From: Streptomyces mangrovisoli
Lineage (GTDB): Bacteria; Actinomycetota; Actinomycetes; Streptomycetales; Streptomycetaceae
Direction: 5' to 3'
NCBI RefSeq assembly: GCF_000974985.2
Contig: NZ_LAVA02000089.1
Coordinates: 1-47,819 of the forward strand
Length of the DNA: 47,819 bases
The position numbers and the translations under genes are program-made. Below are positions 16,187 through 24,464 of the stretch, piece by piece. Under the pieces are notes generated by a model. The model searched no databases. It was not told the DNA's origin and was given only the letters and a program-made list of their open reading frames with translations. Position 1 is the first letter of the stretch. Every line of letters begins with the position of its first letter.

Positions 16187-16729
16187 GTGATCGAGCGAGA
16201 AGCCGCGGTTCGGGCTGTGGAAGAGCAACTGGAGCGCGACTTCCAGCAGTGGCGGGCGCTGAGTGCGGACGCCGTGAGGATGGCTGTGGTCCGGGCGCTG
16301 GTGTGGATCGTCTCCTGGCAGTCCGAGGAGTTCGTCCGCACCCGCATCTCGAAGTACGCGCTGGTGGGCAACGGGCCGTATCTGGTCGACCGTCTCGACG
16401 GGCGACTGCACCAGATCGGCGTCCTCGCCGCGAAATCCGGGGAGTGGGAGGCCGACTACCGGGCCAGGATACGCGGGCTGCCGGTGCGCACCGCGGTGGA
16501 CGAGCTGCACGATGCGCTCCGTGCCACCGCCACCGCACGTGGGCGGCTCGACGCTGTGCGGAGACTGCGCCGAAAGCTGCCTGTGCTCCTGCCCGCGGAG
16601 GCCGTCGAGTACGTGAGCGCGTTGCTGGAGGGCGATCCACCCGCGCGCCTCGTGGCCGTCGCCACCAAGGAACTGGTGGAGAGCTTCAACCCGGTGTACG
16701 CGGTGATGACCGTTCGATCGGAGCCGTAA
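16187..16729 (+). CDS. YrhB / Immunity protein 35-like protein
   Basis: This 180-aa soluble protein has an N-terminal region (VIEREAAVRAVEEQLERDFQ) and the strand-rich signature ALVWIVSWQSEEF followed by VGNGPYLVDRLDGRLHQIGV. I associate that signature with the Imm35/YrhB family of polymorphic-toxin immunity proteins. The C-terminal half is a helical domain with WEADYRARIRGLPVRTAVDE. The GTG at 16187 is only 15 or so bases from a possible -10 and may be leaderless. No toxin gene lies beside it, so it is either an orphan immunity gene or has another role. The family call rests on motif recognition alone. Confidence 0.65.
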   Translation: MIEREAAVRAVEEQLERDFQQWRALSADAVRMAVVRALVWIVSWQSEEFVRTRISKYALVGNGPYLVDRLDGRLHQIGVLAAKSGEWEADYRARIRGLPVRTAVDELHDALRATATARGRLDAVRRLRRKLPVLLPAEAVEYVSALLEGDPPARLVAVATKELVESFNPVYAVMTVRSEP

Positions 16730-17043
16730 TCCGAGCCCCCCGAAGCCCTGCGCCTGCCCCTCGACGACGCCGGCGTGGCGCACAGGCGGGGTGCGCAGCC
16801 TGAGTTCTCTTGCGTACGTTCCGGAGAGGCCGCTTTGACCTGCGGTGATGCGGGTGCCTGGGAGGCGGCTCGGTGTGGTTCTCGAAGCGGCCGGTATGAG
16901 GCCGGTCGTCCGTGTCGGTCGCGTACACCACGTTGCGCCCCGGGCGCGGGGGAGGATGGCCGCTGAGCTCAGATCGCGTGCCGATGAGTTTCCCGTGCCG
17001 GTCTGGTCTCCACGCCGGACACCCACGCACGGAAGGCTGGGCC
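16730..17043. other. Intergenic region, 314 bases
   Basis: No gene, repeat array or strong hairpin was found here. The apparent open frames are compositional. A purine-rich GGAAGG at about 17030 serves as the ribosome binding site for the ATG at 17044. Confidence 0.4.
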
Positions 17044-17610
17044 ATGCGGAAACTGATCTACGGCATGAACCTGACCCTGGACGGTTACACCGCCGCGGTC
17101 GGTGACGACATCGGCTGGAGCGGACCGCCGAGCCCCGAGCTGTTCCAGTGGTGGCTCGACTACGAGAAGGCGAGCGGCCTGACGCTGTACGGGCGCAAGC
17201 TCTGGCAGGCGATGAGCTCCTACTGGCCGACCGGCGACCAGCAGCCCGACGCCACCCCGGCGGAGATCGAGTTCGCGCGGAACTGGCGGGACTCGCCGAA
17301 GGTGGTGTTCTCCTCGACGATCGACAAGGTCGACTGGAACACGCGCCTGGTCACCGGGGACGCGATCGCCGAGATCACCCGGCTCAAGGCCGAGGACGGC
17401 GGCCCTATGACCATCGGCGGCGCCACCCTCGCGGGGGCGGCCCTGCGCGCCGGGCTGATCGACGAGTACGTGGTCGTCGCCCATCCGGTCCTGGTGGGCG
17501 GCGGCACGCCCTTCTTCGCCGCGGTGGACAACTGGGTGAACCTGAGGCTGTTGGAGACGCGCACGTTTCCCGGCGGCGTGGTCCTGACGAGGTACGAGAC
17601 GAGGGGCTGA
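17044..17610 (+). CDS. Dihydrofolate reductase family protein (RibD C-terminal-like)
   Basis: This 188-aa protein has the DHFR/RibD-C fold. The N-terminal strand is KLIYGMNLTLDGYTAAVGDD, followed by GLTLYGRKLWQAM. The central strand with NADPH-type binding is PKVVFSSTIDKVDWNTRLVT, then the glycine loop GGPMTIGGATLAGAALRAGL. The C-terminal signature is LIDEYVVVAHPVLVGGGTPF. Members reduce pterin or pyrimidine-like substrates with NADPH, but stand-alone actinomycete copies are mostly uncharacterised. GGAAGG lies upstream of the ATG. No folate or riboflavin gene adjoins it. Confidence 0.88.
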   Translation: MRKLIYGMNLTLDGYTAAVGDDIGWSGPPSPELFQWWLDYEKASGLTLYGRKLWQAMSSYWPTGDQQPDATPAEIEFARNWRDSPKVVFSSTIDKVDWNTRLVTGDAIAEITRLKAEDGGPMTIGGATLAGAALRAGLIDEYVVVAHPVLVGGGTPFFAAVDNWVNLRLLETRTFPGGVVLTRYETRG

Positions 17611-17720
17611 GCAGCATCTCGCGGGTGCACGGCGCACGGCGCACGGTCCGGGGGCGGGGGCCCGGCGGTCTGGCGGCCAGGGATAGACTGCTGCGCTTCA
17701 CCTGACTGGAGGTCACCTGA

Positions 17721-18248
17721 GTGTCCACCGCACGGTTACTTGCCGGTGCTCAGCTGGCTCTGGCGGTGCTCGCGCTGTCCAGCTGCTCCTCCGTCTGGGG
17801 CTGCTCCGACACGACGGCGAAGCGTGGCCAGGCCGCCGTCCGGGTGCAGGTCGAGAACGCCTCCGGGCAGCGTCTCGGCGTCACGGCGGAGGTCGTCGAC
17901 TGGCGACTCGCACCCCACCCGCAGACGCCGGACGCGGGGGACATGGTGCACTTCCACTTCCGCTTCGACGGCGTCGACGAGTACTCCGGCCCCGCGGTGG
18001 ACGCCTGCGCGGTCGACAAGAAGCGCGTGGCGCTGGGGTGCCTGACGGTCTACTCGTCCGATGTGTCCGGGCCGGGAGGCAGCGGTACGGGCGACGACTG
18101 GCTCACCGTCCAGCACCCCGAGCAGGTCGCCGGAGTGCTCCTGGTACCCAATGACCAGTCCGGCGGCAGACCGACCTGCGAGCGGGACCCCAAGGACGGC
18201 GGCGGCCCGCATCCGCCGGAACCGGCGAGCGTGGGGGACCAGTTGTAG
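17721..18248 (+). CDS. Putative lipoprotein, function unknown
   Basis: This 175-aa protein starts with a hydrophobic signal (LLAGAQLALAVLALSSC) whose LSSC fits a lipobox, placing the lipidated cysteine at about residue 22. The mature part contains VRVQVENASGQRLGVTAEVV and FHFRFDGVDEYSGPAVDACA and ends in a Pro/Gly-rich tail. The GTG at 17721 has a strong GGAGGT site about eight bases upstream. A TAGACT hexamer at 17684-17689 is a plausible -10. The gene is monocistronic and convergent with the large SpoIIE-type gene downstream. Confidence 0.75.
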   Translation: MSTARLLAGAQLALAVLALSSCSSVWGCSDTTAKRGQAAVRVQVENASGQRLGVTAEVVDWRLAPHPQTPDAGDMVHFHFRFDGVDEYSGPAVDACAVDKKRVALGCLTVYSSDVSGPGGSGTGDDWLTVQHPEQVAGVLLVPNDQSGGRPTCERDPKDGGGPHPPEPASVGDQL

Positions 18249-18333
18249 GCCGTCGGCGCGCGGGCGGGGCGGCGGCCGCGGTCGTCGCCCTCGGCCCGCC
18301 GGCAGTACAGGTCCTCGTGCTCCGCCGAGACCC

Positions 18334-21150
18334 TCAGAGTCCCTCGTCGCTCCACTGGTCGAGGAGGGCCTCGTCCGTGACCCCCGCGAGGTCCGGCGCC
18401 TGGTCCTGGAGCGCCTGCTCGGTCCAGATCACCTTGCCGCGGGGGGTGTAGCGGGTGCCCCAGCGCTGTGCGAGCCGCGCGACCAGGAAGATCCCGCGGC
18501 CGCCCTCGTCGGTGATGGCCGCGCGGCGCAGGTGCGGGGAGGTGCTGCTGCCGTCCGAGACCTCGCAGATCAGGGTGCGGTCGTACAGCAGACGGACGGT
18601 GATCGGTGGTGTTCCGTAGCGGACGGCGTTGGTGACCAGCTCGGACAGGATGAGTTCCGTGGCGAAGCCGATGTCCTCCAGTCCCCAGTCCCGAAGTCGT
18701 TCCACGCACGCGGCGCGGACCGGTGCCACGGCCGCCGGATCGGACGCAACGTCCCACTGGGCCATGCGGTCGGGCGGCAGCAGCCGGGTCCGTGCGACGA
18801 GCAGGGCGACGTCGTCGCGGGGGCGGACGGGCAGGACGGCCTGGAAGACGGTCCGGCAGGTCTCCTCCGGGTCCTCGTCGGGGTGGTTCGCGAGGGCGTC
18901 GCGCAGCAGGCCGATCCCGACGTCGATGTCACGCCCGCGTTGTTCGACCAGCCCGTCGGTGAACAGCACCAGCCGGCTGCCCTCGGCCAGCGTGAGCTCG
19001 GCCGTCTCGAAGGGCTCCGCGGCGCCCAGGCCCAGGGGAGGGGAGACGGGCACGTCGGGGATGTCGACGGCGCCGTCCGGGTGCACGATCAGCGGCCCCG
19101 GATGCCCCGCCCGTGCCATGCCGGCCACCCCGCCGGCCGGGTCGTAGACGACGTACAGGCAGGTGGCGCCGATGACGCCCTGACCGCTGTCCGGGCCGCC
19201 CGGCGCATCGGCGTCGATGCGGGCGACGAGGTCGTCGAGGTGCACCATGAGCTCGTCCGGTGCCAGATCGAGGGCCGAGAGATGGTGCACCGCCATCCGC
19301 AGCCGGCCCATGGCGACCGCCGCGTGCAGACCGTGTCCGACGACGTCCCCCACCACCAGGGCGACCCGCGCCCCCGGCAGCGGGATGACGTCGAACCAGT
19401 CGCCGCCCACGTCACCGGCCTCGGCCGGCAGATAGCGGTGGGCGACCTCCACGGCGCTCGGCGTGGGCAGCGACCCCGGCAGCAGACTGCGCTGCAAGGC
19501 CACGGCCATGCTGTGCTCGCGCGCGTAGCGGCGGGCGTTGTCGACGGACACCGCGGCCCGTGTCGCCATCTCCTCGGCCAGCTCCAGGTCGTCGCGTTCG
19601 AAGGGGGCGGAGTTGTCGGAGCGCCAGAACGTGGCCACTCCCAGGATCACGCCGCGGGCGTACAACGGGACCGTCAGCAGTGAATGGGCGCCGCCTTCGA
19701 CGATGCGCCGGGCCCGCTCGAAGTCCTGGAAGCCGAAGCCGGGGACGTAGCTGGGGACGTGCCCCTCGACGGCGCCCAGGTCCCGCTCCATCAGTCCCTG
19801 CCCGGCGGCCAGGTCGGCCATCCGTGACGCGGGAGGCAGGAAGGCGACGCGCTCGCCCACCGCGGCGAGCGGGACGTCGTCGCGGACGCCGGTGGCGGCG
19901 ACCCGCCGCAGCGACCGTTCCCTTCCGGTGGGCTCCTCGCCGCGCAGCACGGACTCCGCCAGGTCGACGGTCACGTGATCGGCGAACTGCGGTGTCGCCG
20001 CCTCCGTCAGCTCCTCGGCCGTGCGGGTCACGTCGAGGGTGGTGCCGATGCCGATGCTGGCGTCGTACAGCGTCTTGAGACGTGCGCGGGCCGCCGCCGC
20101 GCGGCCGGACAGCTCACTCAGCTCGGTGGAGTCACGCAGGGTCGCGACGATGCCGGAGGCGCTCTCGTCCCCGGCCAGGGGCCGCTGGTTGACCGCCAGG
20201 ACCCGGCCGGCGGCCCGGTGCACCTCGTCGGTGGCCGTACGGCCGGAGAGCAGCAGCTCGCTGATGGGCGGCGCCAGGTCCAGCTCGCCCACGCGACGGC
20301 CCTGGGCGTCCGGCGACAGGTCGAGCAGCCGCCGTGCCTCCTCGTTGATCAGCACCACCCGCTGGTCGCCGTCCAGGATGACGATGCCCTCCCGGACCGT
20401 GTGCAGGACCGTGTCGTGGTGCCGGTACATGCGGGTGATCTCGGCCGGACCCAGCCCGTGCGTCTGGCGCAGGAGCCGTCGGCTGAGCAGTATCGCGCCC
20501 GCGGTGCTGACCGCCATGGCGGCGGCGGTGACGCCGAGCAGCACCGGTAGGTCCTGAGTGGCCGTGGCGCTGATGCGGGCCACCCGCACCCCGACGGCGA
20601 CGCCGCCGAGCACGGAACCGTCCGTGTCCCTGATCGGCATGAAGGTGCGTACGGCCGTGCGGTTCCCGGACTCGTTCTGCCCGGTGACGGTGCGGCCGGT
20701 CCGCAGGGCGTTCAGGTCCTGCGTGAAGGGGATGCGCTTGCCGATCAGGGTCGGATCCGGCTGCGTGAGGCGGGTTCCGTGGCGGTCGACGAAGACGATG
20801 AAGTCCAGGTGGGCGTGGTGTCTGATCTCCTCGGTCCGCGGCTGGAGCAGCGCCGTCGGATGGGACGACTTCATGGCCGCCGTGACGCCCGGAGAATGCG
20901 CCAGGGTGTCGGCCACGGCGAAGGACCGGTCCTCCGCCGACTGGGTGGCCTGGCGGCGGACGGTCGTCACGATCAGGACGACGGCGACGAGCGCCATCAG
21001 GATCACGATGGCCACCTGGAGCATGAACATCTGCCCGACGACGCTGCGCGCGCTCACCAGTGACCGCAGTCCGCCACGACGACCGGCCCCGGCCGTCCGC
21101 CCGTGCTGAGGTCCGGCTCGGTCCTGCCGTCGGCGGAACAAGCGCGTCAT
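18334..21150 (-). CDS. Membrane sensor with PAS, GAF, SpoIIE PP2C phosphatase and HATPase domains
   Basis: This 938-aa signalling protein combines a receptor with both halves of a partner-switching module. Membrane segments at about 42-66 and 201-222 flank a DcuS/CACHE-like extracytoplasmic region of about 130 residues. A PAS domain (about 243-345) and a GAF domain (about 360-540) follow. The SpoIIE-type PP2C phosphatase spans about 555-790 with metal ligands in GGDWFD (582-587), GDVVGHG (601-607), TDG (731-733) and DD (779-780). An RsbW-like HATPase (about 800-915) ends the protein, with N-box SELVTNAVRYG and GGRGIFLV. Such proteins dephosphorylate anti-anti-sigma factors and may also phosphorylate them. 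No anti-anti-sigma gene adjoins it. Confidence 0.93.
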   Translation of the reverse strand: MTRLFRRRQDRAGPQHGRTAGAGRRGGLRSLVSARSVVGQMFMLQVAIVILMALVAVVLIVTTVRRQATQSAEDRSFAVADTLAHSPGVTAAMKSSHPTALLQPRTEEIRHHAHLDFIVFVDRHGTRLTQPDPTLIGKRIPFTQDLNALRTGRTVTGQNESGNRTAVRTFMPIRDTDGSVLGGVAVGVRVARISATATQDLPVLLGVTAAAMAVSTAGAILLSRRLLRQTHGLGPAEITRMYRHHDTVLHTVREGIVILDGDQRVVLINEEARRLLDLSPDAQGRRVGELDLAPPISELLLSGRTATDEVHRAAGRVLAVNQRPLAGDESASGIVATLRDSTELSELSGRAAAARARLKTLYDASIGIGTTLDVTRTAEELTEAATPQFADHVTVDLAESVLRGEEPTGRERSLRRVAATGVRDDVPLAAVGERVAFLPPASRMADLAAGQGLMERDLGAVEGHVPSYVPGFGFQDFERARRIVEGGAHSLLTVPLYARGVILGVATFWRSDNSAPFERDDLELAEEMATRAAVSVDNARRYAREHSMAVALQRSLLPGSLPTPSAVEVAHRYLPAEAGDVGGDWFDVIPLPGARVALVVGDVVGHGLHAAVAMGRLRMAVHHLSALDLAPDELMVHLDDLVARIDADAPGGPDSGQGVIGATCLYVVYDPAGGVAGMARAGHPGPLIVHPDGAVDIPDVPVSPPLGLGAAEPFETAELTLAEGSRLVLFTDGLVEQRGRDIDVGIGLLRDALANHPDEDPEETCRTVFQAVLPVRPRDDVALLVARTRLLPPDRMAQWDVASDPAAVAPVRAACVERLRDWGLEDIGFATELILSELVTNAVRYGTPPITVRLLYDRTLICEVSDGSSTSPHLRRAAITDEGGRGIFLVARLAQRWGTRYTPRGKVIWTEQALQDQAPDLAGVTDEALLDQWSDEGL

Positions 21151-21332
21151 GCACCCATTTCACCCCTTGTGTGACGTTTCGCGCAGACCTCGCTCCCCGG
21201 TCACCGGCCAGGGGAGTGCAGACGCGGTTCCCGCCGCTGTCCCGTCGGGGGAGGGTGTCCGCCCGGCTGTCGGTGGCGGGGACTAGCGTGCCTCCAGCGT
21301 TCTGTCGATCTTCGTCCGCCCGAGGAGCCACG

Positions 21333-22151
21333 ATGCCCGCAGACCGGCCCGCAGACCGGCCCGCAGCGCCCGAGAGCGACCTGCGCACGCTGATACCCCA
21401 GTACGGCGGCTTCGCCCGTCAGGCCGTCGTCCTCAACCCGGAGCCCGGCGAGCCGGACATGCGGGAGAGTTCGCTGGGCGGCGGGCTGCTGTGGCCGGCG
21501 GACGAGCCGTGGCCCTACTGCGCCCAGGAGGGCCACTGGACGTTCGGCCCGGACTGGCGCAACCGCACCGAGATCCTCCCCGGTGCGGTGCCGATGATGC
21601 CGATCCTCCAGTTGTACGCCCGGGACGTGCCGGGGGTGGAGTTCCCGGAGGGCACGGACCTGCTCCAGCTCGTGTGGTGCGCCTTGAACCATGACGAGGA
21701 CCCGGGGCCGGTGGTACCGCGGCTCCACTGGCGCAACGAGGCCCAGGTCGTCGCGGGGGGACTGCTCTCCGAGATCCCCGCGGCGGGGGAGACGGAGTAC
21801 GACGAGGACAACATCCCCCGCCCGTCCACGCTGACCCCCGCCGTCGCGGAGGACCTTCCGAGGTGGACGGACCTGCCCGAGGACCTGCGGCGCGACCTGG
21901 AACAGCGTCTCGGGTCGCCGGGCAACCGCTTCGTCCGGCCGCCCGACGCCAACATCATCGCGACGAAGGCCGGCGGCTGGCCCGCCTGGACGCAGCCCGC
22001 CGACTGGCCGGACTGCGCGTGCGGGCAGCGCATGGAACACCTGGTGACCATCACCGGCGACATCCAGCTGGGCGACTGCGGAGGCGTGTACTTCTTCCAC
22101 TGCCGCCGCTGCCCCGGCGTCCCGTGGGACTGGCGGTTCGACTGCCACTGA
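21333..22151 (+). CDS. DUF1963/YwqG-like protein with CxC and CxxC motifs
   Basis: This 272-aa soluble protein has the pattern of the YwqG/DUF1963 group. The N-terminal region reads SLGGGLLWPADEPWPYC, then PILQLYARDVPGVEFPEGTD and LLQLVWC. The C-terminus has DCACGQRMEHLVTITGDIQL and FFHCRRCPGVPWDWRFDCH, giving two cysteine pairs that could bind a metal. The ATG at 21333 is chosen; the first residues are a PADRPADRPA repeat coded by a 12-nt duplication. TAGCGT near 21284 may be a -10. Divergent from the SpoIIE-type gene. The function is unknown. Confidence 0.75.
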   Translation: MPADRPADRPAAPESDLRTLIPQYGGFARQAVVLNPEPGEPDMRESSLGGGLLWPADEPWPYCAQEGHWTFGPDWRNRTEILPGAVPMMPILQLYARDVPGVEFPEGTDLLQLVWCALNHDEDPGPVVPRLHWRNEAQVVAGGLLSEIPAAGETEYDEDNIPRPSTLTPAVAEDLPRWTDLPEDLRRDLEQRLGSPGNRFVRPPDANIIATKAGGWPAWTQPADWPDCACGQRMEHLVTITGDIQLGDCGGVYFFHCRRCPGVPWDWRFDCH

Positions 22152-22177
22152 CCGGCGGCACCGCCCGGTGCCGCCGG
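22152..22177. terminator. Bidirectional terminator between convergent genes
   Basis: CCGGCGGCACC (22152-22162), loop GCCC, GGTGCCGCCGG (22167-22177) is a perfect 11-bp stem in the 33-base gap. It sits directly after the DUF1963-like stop and just after the kinase stop on the other strand, so it can serve both. Confidence 0.8.
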
Positions 22178-22184
22178 GTGCGCC

Positions 22185-24464
22185 TCACGAGACCGGGGCC
22201 TCCTGGTACTGCCCCAGGTACCGGAACGCGCCGTCGACGACCCGGAACTCGAACATCGCGTCGTGGTTGTAGCCGTACCCCGCCTTGTACCTGACCGTGC
22301 GGGTGATGCCCGAGTAGGTGACCTCGGGCATCCGGCGCGCGATCGCACCGCGCTCCCGCACCGGGGTGCCGTCGGCGTCGCAGACCTGCGCGAGGAACAT
22401 CACGGCGTCGTACGCCTCGGCCGCGTACCAGCCGGGGGCGGTGCCGAAGCGGGCGCGGTAGGCGGCCGTGAACGCGCGGGCGGAGGCACGGGCCGTCGGG
22501 TCGGTGAAGCCGGTGGCGAGGACCCAGCCCTTCGAGGCGGCACCGGCCGACTTCAGGAACCGTGGGTCGAGAGCGCGTTCCGTCGCCATCCGGGTGCCGG
22601 TGAACCGGGCGGCGGTGAGCGCCGACGCGAATCCGGCGGTGCGGGCCGCGTCGCCGGTGAAGACGACCGCGTCCGCGCGGGCGGCCGTCACCTTCGCGGC
22701 GAGCGAGGCGTAGTCGACCCGCCCGGCGGCCACCGTGGCCACTGTGGTGGCCCGGCCGCCCTGGCGCAGGGCCCGATCGGCCTGGTCGCACAGCGTCCAG
22801 GCGAAGTCGCCCTGTGCCCGGTCGTCCACGAGGAACACCCGCCGGGCGTCGACGTGGTTGCTGAGATAGCGGACGCAGGGGGCGGCGAGAAGCCCGTAGG
22901 TGACGTGCAGTGCCGCGTGGCAGTGGAAGGTGTTCGGGCCGAACGACGAGCTCTGGGTGTCGGCGCCCACCGAGACGGACACGACGGGCATCACCGCCTC
23001 GGTGTAGGTCCGCTCGGTCGCGCTGAAGCAGGCGTCGGTCGTGGGGCCCAGGACGGCGAGCACCTCCGCGTCCTTCGCCAGCCGGGCGGCCAGCTCCTCG
23101 GCCCGCCCGGTCTCGCCGCCGTCGTCGTACATCCGCAAGGTGAACCGGAAGGGGTGCCTGTCCCGGGCGGCGATCTGCTCGACGGCCAGCCGGGCGCCGT
23201 TGAGCTGGGCCTTGCCGCTTTCCTTGCTCGCGCCGGTCAGGTCGCCCTGGAACGCCACGGTCAGTTCCGGGCGCGCACGGCCGCCCCCGGACGGCGCGGA
23301 CGGTCCCGGCTCCGCCCGGGTGCTCCACCACCAGGCCCCGCCACCGCCGGCCGCGAGCAGTCCCGCCGTCGAGCCGAGGCGCAGGAAGCCCCGGCGGCCG
23401 ATCGCGCGCGGGAGGGTGCCGACGACGACGGCGGTCAGCGTCGCGTCTTGTGGCGACGTGGTGCCTGCGGCGTCCGCGGCCCCTGTCGTGCCCGCCGGCT
23501 TCGCCGCGCCACCGGTGCTCGAGCTGTCCGGGGGCGCGGACGCGGACACCTGGGTCGGCTCGATCGAGCCGATGGTCAGGACGGCGGCGGACCGGTCGTT
23601 GATCAGCCGGGTGACCCGCGCGGGCAGCCAGCCGGACGGTGGGGCGGCGTCGGCCGCCGCTTCCTCCGCGAGCGTCGTACTCAGCCGTGCCAGGCTCGGG
23701 CGGGCGGCGGGATCCTTGTGCAGGCAGGCGCCGAGCAGGGGGGCCAGAGCGTCCGGGAGCGCCGCCGGGTCGGGCTCCTCGTACACCGTGCGCAGCAGCA
23801 CCCCCGCCGCCCCGCCGCCGCCGAACGGCCGTACCCCGGTGGCGGCGAAGGCCAGCACGCACCCCAGCGAGAAGACGTCGCTGGGCGGGCCGACCTCGCC
23901 GCCCCGCGCCCGTGCCTGCTCGGGCGACAGGAACCCGGGAGAGCCGACGATCACCCCGCTGGAGGTGAGCGCGGTGGCCTCCGGGGCGCGGGCGATGCCG
24001 AAGTCGATGAGCCGTGGCCCGTCCGGCGCGAGGAGGATGTTCCCCGGCTTCACGTCGCGGTGCACGAGACCGGCCCCGTGCACCGCCTCCAGCGCCTCGG
24101 CGAGCCGCACCCCCAGCACCCCTACGGAGGCGAGCGAGAGCGGACCGAAGGTGTCCACCGCCTCGGCGAGCGAGGGCCCCGGCACGTACGACGTCGCCAG
24201 CCACGGGGTCTCCGCGTCGGCGTCCGCGTCCAGCAGCGGGACCACCCAGCGGCTGTCGACCCGACGGGCGGCCTCGACCTCGCGGCGGAAGCGGGCCCGG
24301 AAACCCGCTTCGTCGGCGTACGAGGACCGCACCGTCTTCACCGCGGCGATCGCCCCGCCCGGCGCGCGCGCCAGGAAGACCACGCCCATGCCGCCGGCGC
24401 CCAGCCGGCGCAGCAGCCGGTAACGGCCGATCCGGGACGGGTCCCCGGCCCGCAGCGGCTCCAT
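22185..24464 (-). CDS. Receptor Ser/Thr protein kinase with extracytoplasmic Peripla_BP_6-type ligand-binding domain (first paralog)
   Basis: This 759-aa protein has a Hanks-type kinase at residues about 14-275: glycine loop RLGAGGMGVV, Lys43, HRDVKPGN (135-142), DFG (154-156) and SPEQ. A low-complexity linker leads to GRRGFLRLGSTAGLLAAGGG at about 356-375. This is a membrane segment carrying a twin-arginine motif. The outside domain (about 398-759) is a branched-chain-amino-acid-receptor-type binding fold (FQGDLTGASKESGKAQLNGA, VLAVLGPTTDACFSATERTY, GWYAAEAYDAVMF). Ligand binding outside is presumed to control phosphorylation inside. Its ATG overlaps the upstream paralog's stop by one base (TGATG), implying translational coupling. 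It is the last gene of the operon. Confidence 0.92.
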   Translation of the reverse strand: MEPLRAGDPSRIGRYRLLRRLGAGGMGVVFLARAPGGAIAAVKTVRSSYADEAGFRARFRREVEAARRVDSRWVVPLLDADADAETPWLATSYVPGPSLAEAVDTFGPLSLASVGVLGVRLAEALEAVHGAGLVHRDVKPGNILLAPDGPRLIDFGIARAPEATALTSSGVIVGSPGFLSPEQARARGGEVGPPSDVFSLGCVLAFAATGVRPFGGGGAAGVLLRTVYEEPDPAALPDALAPLLGACLHKDPAARPSLARLSTTLAEEAAADAAPPSGWLPARVTRLINDRSAAVLTIGSIEPTQVSASAPPDSSSTGGAAKPAGTTGAADAAGTTSPQDATLTAVVVGTLPRAIGRRGFLRLGSTAGLLAAGGGGAWWWSTRAEPGPSAPSGGGRARPELTVAFQGDLTGASKESGKAQLNGARLAVEQIAARDRHPFRFTLRMYDDGGETGRAEELAARLAKDAEVLAVLGPTTDACFSATERTYTEAVMPVVSVSVGADTQSSSFGPNTFHCHAALHVTYGLLAAPCVRYLSNHVDARRVFLVDDRAQGDFAWTLCDQADRALRQGGRATTVATVAAGRVDYASLAAKVTAARADAVVFTGDAARTAGFASALTAARFTGTRMATERALDPRFLKSAGAASKGWVLATGFTDPTARASARAFTAAYRARFGTAPGWYAAEAYDAVMFLAQVCDADGTPVRERGAIARRMPEVTYSGITRTVRYKAGYGYNHDAMFEFRVVDGAFRYLGQYQEAPVS

